The notes under the pieces: generated by a model
Seen by the model: only the letters and a program-made list of their open reading frames with translations
Databases searched by the model: none
Told to the model about the DNA's origin: nothing
Made by a program: the position numbers and the translations under genes
Part shown: piece by piece, positions 34,956-43,808 of the stretch
How the letters are laid out: every line of letters begins with the position of its first letter
Numbering within the stretch: the stretch's first letter is position 1
Source of the DNA: CAVSUZ01 sp963791885
GTDB lineage: Bacteria > Pseudomonadota > Alphaproteobacteria > Acetobacterales > Acetobacteraceae
DNA length: 64,000 nucleotides
NCBI GenBank assembly: GCA_963791885.1
Contig: CAWBUL010000005.1
Span: 1,240,001-1,304,000 of the forward strand
Reading direction: 5' to 3'

Positions 34956-36086
34956 TCACGTTCTCACACCATCCCACAGCGTAAACGCCCCGTTCTTCAC
35001 GATCAGGTATCTGTAACTTGCCGCCTGCACGCGCCGGGTTTCCGGATTGAACGTGACCTTGCCGTAGATCACGCTGGGCACGTCCTTGATACGCGCCAGG
35101 CCGTCATGCATCGCCTGGCGGGTCGGCCCGAACTGCTTCACCAATTCGGAAAACAGCACCATCGTGTCGTAGGCGATCGCGTTGAACAGATCGGGGTCGG
35201 TCCCGTAGCGCGCGCGGAAAGCGGCGACGAAGGTCTTGACCTCGGGGCGGTTCTCACTCGGGAAGAACTCTGACATCGTATAGATGCCGTTGGCCGCCGG
35301 GCCGGCCAGTTCGATCAGCTTCGGCGAATAGACGGACGACGCCGCGACGATCGTCTGGGTCAGCCCGAGATCACGGATCTGCCGTATGATCAGCGCCGCG
35401 TCCGCATAGTAGGACAGCAGAATCAACCCGTCCGGCTTCGCATTCCTCGCCCGGTCCAGCATCGACCGGAAGTCCTGTTCTGCCGGCAGATAGGCCTCCA
35501 CATCGACGATCGTCGCACCGTATCCCTTTGCGGCGGCAACGAACGCATCCTTCGACGCGCGGCCCCAATCGGTGTTGAGATGCAGCACCGCGAGTTTCGT
35601 CAGCCCGAGCTTCCTGACCGCATACTCCGCGTTCTTCGGCTGTTCGTCGGCCTGGCTGGCGGAGTTGCTCCACATGTAGTCGCCGTATTTGGTGAAGTCG
35701 GGATGCGAGTTGGTGAAGCCGAACTGCACCAGCCTGCCGCGCTGATAGATCGGGCTTGCCGCCATCGAAGCCGGGCTGGAGAAGTCCCCAAGCTCGATGA
35801 TGATAGCGGGATCAGCCACGAATTTCTGCGCGATCGCCACGGACTGGCGGGGATCGGACTGGCTGTCCTCAAACTGATAGGCAAAGTGCCGTCCCTGATA
35901 GCCGCCCGCGCTATTGATCGAATCCAGCGCGAGATCGAAGCCTTTCTTCCATTGCGCGCCATACTGGGCATACGGCCCGGTCAGCGGCCCGCTGACCCCG
36001 GCGAGCACGGGATTGTCGGCGAAGGCGCGCAGCGGCAGCGCGGAGGCCGCGGCCGTCGTCAGCAGCAGACGGCGGGAGAGAGTCAT
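34956..36086 (-). CDS. Liv-type substrate-binding protein A
   Basis: A 376-residue periplasmic binding protein. The ATG at 36086 gives MTLSRRLLLTTAAASALPLR then AFADNPVLAGVSGPLTGPYA; the longer frame precedes the ribosome site. The signal has paired arginines, possibly Tat. It is closely related to the next gene upstream: both contain YQFEDSQSDPRQ-like and FGFTNSHPDFTK segments. It lies four bases after that gene and nine before the LivHM fusion. Confidence 0.92.
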   Translation of the reverse strand: MTLSRRLLLTTAAASALPLRAFADNPVLAGVSGPLTGPYAQYGAQWKKGFDLALDSINSAGGYQGRHFAYQFEDSQSDPRQSVAIAQKFVADPAIIIELGDFSSPASMAASPIYQRGRLVQFGFTNSHPDFTKYGDYMWSNSASQADEQPKNAEYAVRKLGLTKLAVLHLNTDWGRASKDAFVAAAKGYGATIVDVEAYLPAEQDFRSMLDRARNAKPDGLILLSYYADAALIIRQIRDLGLTQTIVAASSVYSPKLIELAGPAANGIYTMSEFFPSENRPEVKTFVAAFRARYGTDPDLFNAIAYDTMVLFSELVKQFGPTRQAMHDGLARIKDVPSVIYGKVTFNPETRRVQAASYRYLIVKNGAFTLWDGVRT

Positions 36087-36090
36087 CGGG

Positions 36091-37212
36091 TCAACTCTTG
36101 CCTGCGTTCCACAGGACGAACTGACCATTCTGCACCACGACCCCAATCATGTGTGGATTCTGCACCCGGCGCGTGGCCGGATCGAAGCGGACGGACCCAT
36201 AAACCACACTCGGGATATCGGTGGCCTTGGACAGGCCTTCGTGCACAGCTTCCCGCGTGGTGCCGTAATCCCGCAGCAGAGTCGCCGCGACGATCATCGC
36301 GTCATAGGCACGGGCCGCGTACGCGCCCGGGTCGCTGCCGTATTTCGCTTTGTAGTCGCGCACGAAGTTCTGGACGAACGGTTGCGGATCGCCCGGAAAG
36401 AAGTTTGTCACGGTGTAAACGCCGTTCACCGCGCTGCCGCCCAGCTCCAGAAATTTCGGCGAAAAGACGGACCCCGCCGCCACCACGGGCTGGTCCATAT
36501 CCAGCGCGCGCATCTGACGCATGATCGCCGCACCGTCCGGATAGTACGACACCAGAATCAGCCCGTCCGGCTTGGTGTCGCGCAGCCGCACCAGCATCGA
36601 GCGGAAATCCTGGTCGTTCGGCAGATATCCCTGGCTGGCCAGCACCTGGATCCCGTGCGTCGCCGCGGCCTTGACGAAGATATCCTTGCTGGTCTTCCCC
36701 CAGTCGCTGTCGATAAAGGCAATCGCAACCCGCTTCAGGCCGAGCTTGGCGGCGTAATCTGCCAGCATCGGCATGTCGTCGGCCTGGTTGGGCGCGTTGC
36801 TCCACATATAATCCCCACCCTTGGTGAAGTCGGGGTGGGAGTTGGTGAAGCCGAACTGCACCAGCTTGCCACGTTCATAGATCGGGCTCGCCGCCATCGA
36901 CGCGGCCGAGGAAAAATCGCCCAGCTCCATCACGATCTGCGGGTTGGAGACGAATTTCTGCGCGATCGCCACCGCTTGTCGCGGATCGGACTGGCTGTCC
37001 TCGAAATCATAAGCGAGCGGCCGTCCCTTGATGCCGCCCGTCTTGTTCACCTGCTCGACCGCGAGGTCGGAGCCGCGCTTCCAGTCTGCGCCGTATTGCG
37101 CGTACTGCCCGGTCAGCGGACCGCTGACGCCGACCATTACCGGTTCATCAGCGCGGGCACGCAACATCGGTAGAAGCGCAGCGGCGACAACCAGGCTCCG
37201 ACGAGCGATCAT
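36091..37212 (-). CDS. Liv-type substrate-binding protein B (paralog of A)
   Basis: A 373-residue binding protein. The ATG at 37212 begins MIARRSLVVAAALLPMLRAR; the remaining upstream frame is a shadow. It shares with the next gene the order of motifs GVSGPLTGQYAQYGADWKRG, FEDSQSDPRQAVAIAQKFV and FGFTNSHPDFTKGGDYMWSN, so the two arose by tandem duplication. Two receptors for one channel would widen the range of solutes taken up. It overlaps the peroxidase-like gene stop by four bases. Confidence 0.92.
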   Translation of the reverse strand: MIARRSLVVAAALLPMLRARADEPVMVGVSGPLTGQYAQYGADWKRGSDLAVEQVNKTGGIKGRPLAYDFEDSQSDPRQAVAIAQKFVSNPQIVMELGDFSSAASMAASPIYERGKLVQFGFTNSHPDFTKGGDYMWSNAPNQADDMPMLADYAAKLGLKRVAIAFIDSDWGKTSKDIFVKAAATHGIQVLASQGYLPNDQDFRSMLVRLRDTKPDGLILVSYYPDGAAIMRQMRALDMDQPVVAAGSVFSPKFLELGGSAVNGVYTVTNFFPGDPQPFVQNFVRDYKAKYGSDPGAYAARAYDAMIVAATLLRDYGTTREAVHEGLSKATDIPSVVYGSVRFDPATRRVQNPHMIGVVVQNGQFVLWNAGKS

Positions 37213-37778
37213 GGTGCGGACTCCGGCGGGATAGGCTCGCCCAGCGTTTGCATCAGGCGATTGGCGTTGGCGAACATCGCAGCGGCGTCGATCAGGTCGA
37301 GGATCTCGAGATCCGACAAGCCGGCATCGCGCAGGGGCTTCAGGTCGGCTGGCGTCAGCGCGGCGGGTTCCAGCGTCAGCTTGGCGGCGAAATCGACCAT
37401 CGCGCGCAGCCGAGGCTCCAGCGGCGTATCCAGCCCTTGTTCGTACAGCGCGCGGATAACCTCTGGCCGCTTCGTCAGTTCCACGAACCGGCGGGCATGC
37501 ACTGACGAGCAATACACGCAGCCATTGATTACTGATGTCACGACGGTCGCGAGTTCGCGCTCGGCACGCTTCAGACCGCCCGGCACATACATCACCGAAT
37601 GGAACAGCGGTGAGCGCTCCGCCAGCAAGTCCACATCATTCGCCAGTGTACGGAAATAGGCCGAGTTGGCTTGCGGGCTTGCCTCCAGCGCGGCGCGCTG
37701 CGCCGGTGTGGCGGTCTCCGGCGAAACCGGTTCGATCCATGCCGCCCATTCCACCGGTTCCAGCGTGAAGCGGCTCAT
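37209..37778 (-). CDS. Peroxidase-related alkylhydroperoxidase-domain protein (Avi_7169-like)
   Basis: A 189-residue protein of the AhpD/carboxymuconolactone decarboxylase-like superfamily. The ATG at 37778 gives MSRFTLEPVEWAAWIEPVSP. It carries the CxxC and His of AhpD-type active sites: INGCVYCSSVHARRF. The C-terminal half (AGLSDLEILDLIDAAAMFAN, NRLM) is typical. It resembles the family named after Agrobacterium Avi_7169, as I recall. It is coupled by four-base overlaps to the CMD protein before it and the binding protein after it. Confidence 0.85.
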   Translation of the reverse strand: MSRFTLEPVEWAAWIEPVSPETATPAQRAALEASPQANSAYFRTLANDVDLLAERSPLFHSVMYVPGGLKRAERELATVVTSVINGCVYCSSVHARRFVELTKRPEVIRALYEQGLDTPLEPRLRAMVDFAAKLTLEPAALTPADLKPLRDAGLSDLEILDLIDAAAMFANANRLMQTLGEPIPPESAP

Positions 37779-38245
37779 GCTGCACTCTCCTTCAGCAGCG
37801 CGAGGCCGAAGGCGGCGCGCACTTGGTAGCTGACGAACGCCACCAGCTGCGACAGCGCGACGATATCGCGCGCGCTCAGCCCGGCTCGCTCCAACGCTTC
37901 GATATGAGCGCGTGTCGCCTTTCCGGGCGTGGTGGCGACCATCGCAACGTGGTCCAGAATCCGCTGCAGGCGAGCGGAGGGGGCCGAAGCAAGGCTGGCG
38001 TCGCGCTGCTGCAGCAGTGCCCGGTAATGCGCGGCCAGACCCGCATGCCCCGCCTGCTCGGCAACGCGCAGCGCGATCAGCGCGCGTTCGGCCGATGAGA
38101 GGCCGCCCGGGTCCGCAGGATGGAGCAGCACGTCGTAACTGCCCTGTGTGTGGCGCAGGATGTCCGGCCGCTGGGCGCGCAGACGTCCCAGCGGTAAATC
38201 GGGTGTGATACCCAGGATTGTATTGATCAGGTCCGGATCCGGCAT
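37775..38245 (-). CDS. CMD-domain protein (Avi_7170-like)
   Basis: A 156-residue carboxymuconolactone-decarboxylase-like protein, first gene of the ten-gene operon: MPDPDLINTILGITPDLPLG, then SSAERALIALRVAEQAGHAG and GLSARDIVALSQLVAFVSYQ. It lacks the CxxC of its neighbour, so it may be a structural or partner subunit. The pairing with an Avi_7169-like peroxidase is a recurrent two-gene unit. The promoter should lie in the 155 bases between this gene and glpX, which is divergent. Confidence 0.82.
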   Translation of the reverse strand: MPDPDLINTILGITPDLPLGRLRAQRPDILRHTQGSYDVLLHPADPGGLSSAERALIALRVAEQAGHAGLAAHYRALLQQRDASLASAPSARLQRILDHVAMVATTPGKATRAHIEALERAGLSARDIVALSQLVAFVSYQVRAAFGLALLKESAA

Positions 38246-38400
38246 GCGGGAAGGAGAAAGAGAAATCCCCGCTGACGCAAGTGCTGCGCCGCAAAAAGCA
38301 ACGATCTCGCTGAACCGGCCGGATTTCTGGAAAGCTTCTGCTGCCTTACGCGCCCGCAGGAGAGATTGGTAAGGTGCCGGCAGACAAGTGGGAGGAAGAC

Positions 38401-39390
38401 ATGGAAGCGCGCACGAACCAGGGAGAGGTCACGGACCGGAATCTGGCGCTTGAACTGGTGCGGGTGACGGAAGCCGCGGCGCTTGCCGCCTCACGTTGGA
38501 TCGGGCGCGGCCAGAAGAACGAGGCCGACGGTGCGGCCGTCGCCGCCATGCGCAAGGCCTTCGACACGGTGGCGATCGATGGTACCGTCGTGATCGGTGA
38601 GGGCGAGATGGACGAAGCGCCCATGCTCTATATCGGCGAGCATGTTGGCTGCGGCGGTCCGTCAATGGATATCGCGGTCGATCCGTTGGAGGGCACGACC
38701 CTCACCGCCAAGGGCGGGCCCAACGCCATTGCCACCATCGCCCTGGCAGAGAAGGACGGCTTCTTGCACGCGCCCGACATTTACATGGACAAGATCGCGG
38801 TCGGCGGTGGACTCCCGGCCGACGTGGTGGATCTCGATGCCTCGCCCGGCGAAAACCTGCGTAGCCTAGCGCGCGCCAAACGCTGCGATCTTGCTGACTT
38901 GGTGGTCTGCATTCTCGATCGCGACCGCCACAAGGAAATCATCGCGAAGTGCCGGGAGGCCGGCGCGCGCATCATGCTGATCAGCGACGGCGACGTGGCC
39001 GGGGTGATCGCCACCGCCATGCCGGACAGCGGCATCGACATGTATCTCGGCTCCGGCGGCGCGCCGGAGGGCGTGCTCGCCGCTGCGGCTCTTCGCTGCA
39101 TTGGTGGCCAGATGCAGGGCCGGTTGATGTACGAAAACGACACCCAGATCGAGCGCGCGCGCGAGATGGGCGTGCGCGATCCGAAGCACAAATACCGCAT
39201 CACGGACATGGCGCAGGGGGACGTGATGTTCGCCGCCACCGGGGTGACCTCGGGGGCCATGCTGCGCGGGGTGCGGCGCTACGGTCACGGCGCGACCACC
39301 CACTCCGTGGTGATGCGCAGCAAATCCGGCACGGTGCGGATGGTCGAGGCGCACCATAATTTCGAGACGAAGACCTGGGTGTCCGGGTAG
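38401..39390 (+). CDS. glpX: Class II fructose-1,6-bisphosphatase GlpX
   Basis: A 329-residue cytoplasmic phosphatase of gluconeogenesis (and of sedoheptulose bisphosphate in some autotrophs). The ATG at 38401 is chosen over the GTG at 38374 because GGAGG lies six bases before it. Metal- and substrate-binding stretches are present: GEGEMDEAPMLYIGEHVG, IAVDPLEGTTLTAKG, and SGGAPEGVLAAAALRCIGG. It is followed after nine bases by recJ, a pairing common in alphaproteobacteria. Confidence 0.95.
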   Translation: MEARTNQGEVTDRNLALELVRVTEAAALAASRWIGRGQKNEADGAAVAAMRKAFDTVAIDGTVVIGEGEMDEAPMLYIGEHVGCGGPSMDIAVDPLEGTTLTAKGGPNAIATIALAEKDGFLHAPDIYMDKIAVGGGLPADVVDLDASPGENLRSLARAKRCDLADLVVCILDRDRHKEIIAKCREAGARIMLISDGDVAGVIATAMPDSGIDMYLGSGGAPEGVLAAAALRCIGGQMQGRLMYENDTQIERAREMGVRDPKHKYRITDMAQGDVMFAATGVTSGAMLRGVRRYGHGATTHSVVMRSKSGTVRMVEAHHNFETKTWVSG

Positions 39391-39399
39391 TCTCGCTGG

Positions 39400-41166
39400 A
39401 TGGATGAACCGGTTCTTGGAGTCGCCCGCAGCCTGAGCGGCCGCCGCTGGGTTTGGCGCAGCGGTGAGGAGCGGATGGGCCTCGGTATCGCGCAGCGTGC
39501 CGGGGTGCCGGAAGTGATCGGCCGGCTGCTCGCTGCACGCGGCATCGATATCGACGCTGCATGCCACTTCCTCGAACCCACCCTGCGTGCCCTGCTCCCC
39601 GATCCCTCGCGCCTGACCGATATGGATGTCGCGGCCGAGCGCCTGGCCGACGCGGTGGTGCGAGGCGAGACGGTCGGCGTGTTCGGCGACTACGACGTGG
39701 ACGGCGCATGCAGTTCGGCGGTGACCATCACGCTGCTGCGGCAACTGGGCTGCACCGTGATGCATCACGTGCCGGACCGGATGGCCGAGGGGTACGGGCC
39801 GAACATCCCGGCGCTGCTCGGCCTCGCCGAGCGCGGCGCGAGCCTGGTCGTCTGCGTGGATTGCGGCACGGCCGCCAATGACGCGCTCGCTGCTCTGGCC
39901 GGCCGCGCGGAGGTGGTCGTGCTGGATCACCACAAGGCGGAGACCACGCCCCGGGCGGCGCTCGCCACAGTCAATCCCAACCGGCTGGATGATCAGTCGG
40001 GCCTTTCGATGCTGTGCGCGTCCGGCGTGGCGTTTCTGGCCGGCGTCGCGCTGGTGCGCAGCCTGCGCCGGCGCGGCTTCTTCGCCGCCCAGCCGGAGCC
40101 GGACCTGATCGCTCTGCTGGATCTGGTCGCACTCGCCACGGTCTGCGACGTGATGCCGCTGACCGGCGTGAACCGCGCCCTGGTCTGCCAAGGGCTCAAG
40201 GTGATGGGCAGGCGTGCGCGGCCCGGCGTCGCCGCGCTGCTGATCGTGGCGCAGGCCCGGGCAACGCTCAATGCCGGGACCTGCGGCTTCGTGCTCGGCC
40301 CGCGCATCAACGCCGCCGGCCGCATCGCTGAAGCCGATCTCGGCCTTCGCCTGCTCCTCTGCGAAGACCCCGCCGAAGCGACGATGCTCGCCGCACGGTT
40401 GGATGACGTGAACCGCCAGCGGCAGGAGGTCGAGGCCGGAATCCTGGACGCAGCGCTTCGTGAAGCCGAGGCACGGGCGGCCGCCGGGCATGCCGCGCTC
40501 GTCGTGGCGGGTGCCGATTGGCACCCCGGCGTGGTCGGTATCGTCGCCGGCCGGATCAAGGAGCGGTTCAACCGGCCTGCCTGCGTCGCCGGGGTTGCGG
40601 ACGGGATGGCCAAGGGGTCCGGGCGTTCCGTGCCCGGTCTTGATCTTGGCGCGGCGGTCATCGCCGCCCGCCAGCACGGGATCCTGCTCACCGGTGGTGG
40701 ACACGCCATGGCGGCCGGGTTCTCGCTTCCCGCCGACCGGCTGGCGGACTTCACTGCTTTTCTGAACGAACGCCTCTCCGACGCCGCGCAGCTGCCGAGC
40801 GCGGCGCATCTGTCGGTGGAGGGGACGTTGGCGGTGGCCGGGGCGACGACCGAACTCGCCTCCCATGTCGGCCGGCTGGCGCCGTTCGGCGCGGGCAACG
40901 AGGAGCCTGTGTTCGTGGTCAACCACGCCCGCGTGATGCGCGCCGACCGCGTCGGGCGGGAGAAGACGACGATCCGCGCCTGGGTTGAAGGAGAGGGCGG
41001 TGGACCGCGCCTCAAGGCGATGCTGTTCCGTGCGAATGGGGTGCTCGGGGAGGCGCTGCTCGGCTCGATGGGCGCACCGATGCACCTGGCCGGGCATGTC
41101 CGCGCAGAGGAATGGAACGGCGCGGTGAGCGTCGGATTTGCGGTGGCGGACGCCGCCTTGGCTTGA
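39400..41166 (+). CDS. recJ: Single-stranded-DNA-specific exonuclease RecJ
   Basis: A 588-residue 5'-3' exonuclease of DNA repair. DHH-family motifs appear in order: FGDYDVDGACSSAV, VCVDCGTAANDA, VVLDHHKAETTP and LVALATVCDVMPL; the DHHA1 part has GGGHAMAAGFSLP, and a C-terminal OB-like domain follows. The length is normal. It is cotranscribed with glpX and ends 36 bases before tRNA-Glu. Confidence 0.95.
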   Translation: MDEPVLGVARSLSGRRWVWRSGEERMGLGIAQRAGVPEVIGRLLAARGIDIDAACHFLEPTLRALLPDPSRLTDMDVAAERLADAVVRGETVGVFGDYDVDGACSSAVTITLLRQLGCTVMHHVPDRMAEGYGPNIPALLGLAERGASLVVCVDCGTAANDALAALAGRAEVVVLDHHKAETTPRAALATVNPNRLDDQSGLSMLCASGVAFLAGVALVRSLRRRGFFAAQPEPDLIALLDLVALATVCDVMPLTGVNRALVCQGLKVMGRRARPGVAALLIVAQARATLNAGTCGFVLGPRINAAGRIAEADLGLRLLLCEDPAEATMLAARLDDVNRQRQEVEAGILDAALREAEARAAAGHAALVVAGADWHPGVVGIVAGRIKERFNRPACVAGVADGMAKGSGRSVPGLDLGAAVIAARQHGILLTGGGHAMAAGFSLPADRLADFTAFLNERLSDAAQLPSAAHLSVEGTLAVAGATTELASHVGRLAPFGAGNEEPVFVVNHARVMRADRVGREKTTIRAWVEGEGGGPRLKAMLFRANGVLGEALLGSMGAPMHLAGHVRAEEWNGAVSVGFAVADAALA

Positions 41167-41202
41167 CCCTTAGTGCGTGCGCCGCTACCCACCCGGCGCC
41201 CT

Positions 41203-41278
41203 GTCCCGTTCGTCTAGAGGCCTAGGACACCAGCCTTTCACGTTGGTAACACGGGTTCGAATCCCGTACGGGACGCCA
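41203..41278 (+). tRNA. tRNA-Glu (anticodon TTC)
   Basis: A 76-base cloverleaf including encoded CCA. The acceptor strands gtcccgt and acgggac pair fully; the anticodon stem is 41230-41234 with 41242-41246 and the loop ctttcac gives TTC at 41237-41239; the T loop reads ggttcgaatcc. It is the integration site of the island that follows. Confidence 0.97.
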
Positions 41279-41279
41279 T
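41262..41279. other. attL: tRNA-Glu-proximal end of the genomic island
   Basis: The 18 bases tcccgtacgggacgccat end the tRNA gene and recur exactly at 55510-55527. The flanking bases differ on both sides, so the shared core is exactly 18. This is the usual signature of a tyrosine-recombinase island in a tRNA 3' end. Confidence 0.85.
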
Positions 41280-41408
41280 TGATCTTACTAGGAACTTCTA
41301 GCCCACTCCGGAACGATTTCGCCAACTTCTCCCAAATTTTCTCCCATATCGACGATTGGATCGGACAAGAGTTCTTGATCCGTTCGCGGTGTTCCATACC
41401 GTCCCGGC

Positions 41409-41729
41409 ATGCCGGACGAACCCATGCCGCCTCCGCCGATTGGGGATCGATCTGTGGTCTTGGCATGTTCCGTCCGGCGCCTTCGGCGATGGTGGCTGGA
41501 GGTCCGGCGCTGCCGGACGGTGCATCTGCCGCTCCGCATGCTGGCCGCCGACCGGGACACGGCCAGCGCCTCCGTTGCTGATGTGCTGGTACAGCTTCGA
41601 TGTCAGCAGTGCGGCCAGCATCCTGTCAGAGCGGCGCTCGTCGAGGATCCGGCCGCGGGGGCGCCCGGACGTATGGGGGCCGTAGGGTGGCGGGTGGTGC
41701 TGCTCGACCTAGAAGCTCCGGCCGAATGA
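41409..41729 (+). CDS. Hypothetical protein with a CxxC motif
   Basis: A 106-residue protein, MPDEPMPPPPIGDRSVVLAC, then a basic region (SVRRLRRWWLEVRRC), LPLRMLAADRDTASASVADV and LVQLRCQQCGQHPVRAALVE. The CQQCG pair and two earlier Cys suggest a small zinc-binding domain. I do not recognise the family. It is the first gene inside the island, 130 bases after the tRNA. Confidence 0.55.
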   Translation: MPDEPMPPPPIGDRSVVLACSVRRLRRWWLEVRRCRTVHLPLRMLAADRDTASASVADVLVQLRCQQCGQHPVRAALVEDPAAGAPGRMGAVGWRVVLLDLEAPAE

Positions 41730-41774
41730 TGCGAGTTAAACCGCCCACGCAGACTGTCCCGCAGAAAGCCCACC

Positions 41775-42072
41775 ACGAACCTAATCCGCTTCTACCGCGA
41801 ACTTCCGCTGGAGAGGCGCCTGCAGGACCCCACCCGGCGGTTGGACCTTTGAACTTCTTGAGCACGGGGGCAAGCTTCGCGACACCACGCCGCAGGCAAT
41901 TAGAGCGGCGGCCGCACAGGGCCGCTCCTGCATCTATGCCTCGATCACTGAGGAAAGCCGGGCGCTCGATAGCTGCGGGTTCAAGCTGGTGAAGACCGAA
42001 GAGGGGGCTGGACACCAGAGGAACCCGATTGGTCGGGAGCTGAAACCCAGGGTCATTTGCGTGGCCAGTTGA
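41775..42072 (+). pseudogene. Remnant of a small hypothetical gene, frameshifted
   Basis: One frame gives TNLIRFYRELPLERRLQDPT and stops; at about 41848 the next frame continues FELLEHGGKLRDTTPQAIRA, then AAAQGRSCIYASITEESRAL and DSCGFKLVKTEEG to a stop at 42072. The two parts read like one protein and join with one extra base. No clear start is seen. Family unknown. Confidence 0.45.
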
Positions 42073-42128
42073 GCCATCCAGGCATGCTGAGCAGCACCCG
42101 AGCAACTGATTGGGCTACAGTGCAGAAA

Positions 42129-42147
42129 GGCCGCCCACAGGGCGGCC
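42129..42147. terminator. Short GC-rich hairpin
   Basis: ggccgcccacagggcggcc is a perfect 8-base stem with a 3-base loop. A short A-run before it would be a U-run for minus-strand transcription, so it could terminate the truncated gene at 42293-42667. The U-run is short. Confidence 0.35.
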
Positions 42148-42292
42148 TCGCAGCGAGCTCACCTCGACCTCGCCGGCCAGCTTACATACTCTCCTCGTCA
42201 CCACTGATCAGCATAAGCGACCTCCTTTGAGAAGGGACCCAACATGGCCCCATTTGGGGTGAACGGCAAGTCGAAGCCCCCCAATTCGCAAG

Positions 42293-42667
42293 CTACTCTG
42301 ACACAACTTCGAGGCACTCGCCAGGTTTTTCAGGAGGCGCGGTGAACGTGAAATTCATCAGCACCGTCCGAGGCTCAATGCCCTGAACGTGAGCGGCTTG
42401 GAAGGGTTGATTCGCCAAAAGGCAAATTGGCTCTCTCGGATCATCTTTGATTGATATGGATACCACGTCCGGAAGCAAACTGACGAAAGTCACAGACAAG
42501 GATTCGATGAGCCGGTGAGCGCGAAGCGTTTGGCTGCAGCCACACCGCATCCAGATCTCGTAACTAATGTGAACTGGAAGCGATCCGCCGGCCGGGAGGG
42601 GGGCATCCCAGGATTTCGATAAACCGGCTCGTGGTATCGGGGTGTATGTCGTAATTTGATCCGGTAC
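42293..42667 (-). pseudogene. 3' half of a gene split by the IS630 element
   Basis: Read on the minus strand the frame opens at the IS edge with VPDQITTYTPIPRAGLSKSW, then DAPLPAGGSLPVHISYEIWM and LSVTFVSLLPDVVSISIKDD to a stop at 42293. Composition is that of a soluble beta-rich domain. It is probably the end of the membrane protein whose 5' half is at 43809-44373, although the two frames are off by one base when the IS is removed. Domain not recognised. Confidence 0.5.
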
Positions 42668-42670
42668 CTA

Positions 42671-43808
42671 GTGCTCTGACTCATACGGACGATGCAGGCA
42701 ATCTTTCGAGCTTGGCAAGGATTGAGGCGGTGGCTGCGGTCCAGACGAATGGGCGTGGTTCTGCATTTCGCTCAGCGAGGTAAGTCTTAATGGCAGCCTG
42801 CAGGCTGACGAGGGAGTGGAAGCTGCCGCGCCGGATGCGTTGTCGGGTAAGAGCGGAGAAGAAGGTCTCCACCGCGTTCAGCCATGACCCGGAGGTTGGC
42901 GTGAAGTGGAAGGTCCATCGGTCATGGCGTGCCAGCCAGGCCTGTACCTTTCGGTGCCGGTGGGTGGCGTAGTTGTCGACGACCGCATGGACCAACTTGC
43001 CGGACGGCACCTCGCGTTCGACGGCATTGAGGAAGCGGATGAACTCCTCGTGCCGGTGTCGCTGCATGCAGCGACCGATCACCGTACCCTTCAGCACGTT
43101 CAATGCGGCGAACAACGTCGTCGTTCCATGGCGTTTGTAGTCGTGGGTCATGGTGCCGCAGCGGCCGGGTTTCAGCGGCAGTCCAGGCTGGGTACGGTCG
43201 AGCGCCTGGATTTGGCTCTTTTCGTCGATCGACAGCACCACCGCATGGGCGGGCGGATCGAGATAAAGGCCGATGATATCCGCCATTTTCTCAGCGAACT
43301 GCGGATCACGCGAGCGCTTGAAGCTGCGCACGCGGTGCGGCTGGAGTTGGTGCGCCGCCCAGATGCGCTGCACCGAGCGCAGAGACATGGCGGTGGCGTT
43401 TGCCATGGCTCGCCCGGTCCAATACGTGGTCCCAGGGGGCGGCTCGCCACACGTGAGCGCCACGACGTGCGCCACTTTATCGGCCGGGATCGGTCGTTTG
43501 CCGGGCTTGCGCGTCTTGTCACGCAGCAACCCGTCGGGACCTTCCTCGGCAAAACGCTGCTGCCAGCGCCAGACCATGGGGCGGCTGACGCTGATCTCTT
43601 TCGCCACATGTTGCACCGGCCGACCACTGGCCGAGGCCAGAACGACTCGGGCTCGCTCGATGTATTTGCCCGCTCGGTTGCGATCCGATGCTATTGCCTT
43701 AAGCCGCTTCCTGTCTGCCGCGCTCAACAACACGCATACTGTCTGTGCCATGCTCACAGAATCGCATGGCAACCGCATGTTGTGAATCGATAGAATGCGT
43801 CAGAGCAC
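42671..43808 (-). mobile_element. IS630-family insertion sequence
   Basis: An element of 1138 bases with terminal inverted repeats of about 15 bases (gtgctctgactcat at one end, atgcgtcagagcac at the other, one mismatch) flanked by TA on both sides, the target duplication of IS630. It contains one transposase gene. Confidence 0.88.
42681..43754 (-). CDS. IS630-family transposase
   Basis: A 357-residue transposase from the ATG giving MAQTVCVLLSAADRKRLKAI. N-terminal helix-turn-helix (KEISVSRPMVWRWQQRFAEE), then the DDE domain: VVLSIDEKSQIQALDRTQPG, HAVVDNYATHRH and GSWLNAVETFFSALTRQRI. Appears intact. Confidence 0.92.
   Translation of the reverse strand, partial: SMAQTVCVLLSAADRKRLKAIASDRNRAGKYIERARVVLASASGRPVQHVAKEISVSRPMVWRWQQRFAEEGPDGLLRDKTRKPGKRPIPADKVAHVVALTCGEPPPGTTYWTGRAMANATAMSLRSVQRIWAAHQLQPHRVRSFKRSRDPQFAEKMADIIGLYLDPPAHAVVLSIDEKSQIQALDRTQPGLPLKPGRCGTMTHDYKRHGTTTLFAALNVLKGTVIGRCMQRHRHEEFIRFLNAVEREVPSGKLVHAVVDNYATHRHRKVQAWLARHDRWTFHFTPTSGSWLNAVETFFSALTRQRIRRGSFHSLVSLQAAIKTYLAERNAEPRPFVWTAATASILAKLERLPASSV

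Noticed and set aside
38866..41097. A 743-residue minus-strand open frame
   Set aside because: It lies entirely opposite recJ and glpX and has His/Arg/Gly-rich shadow composition.
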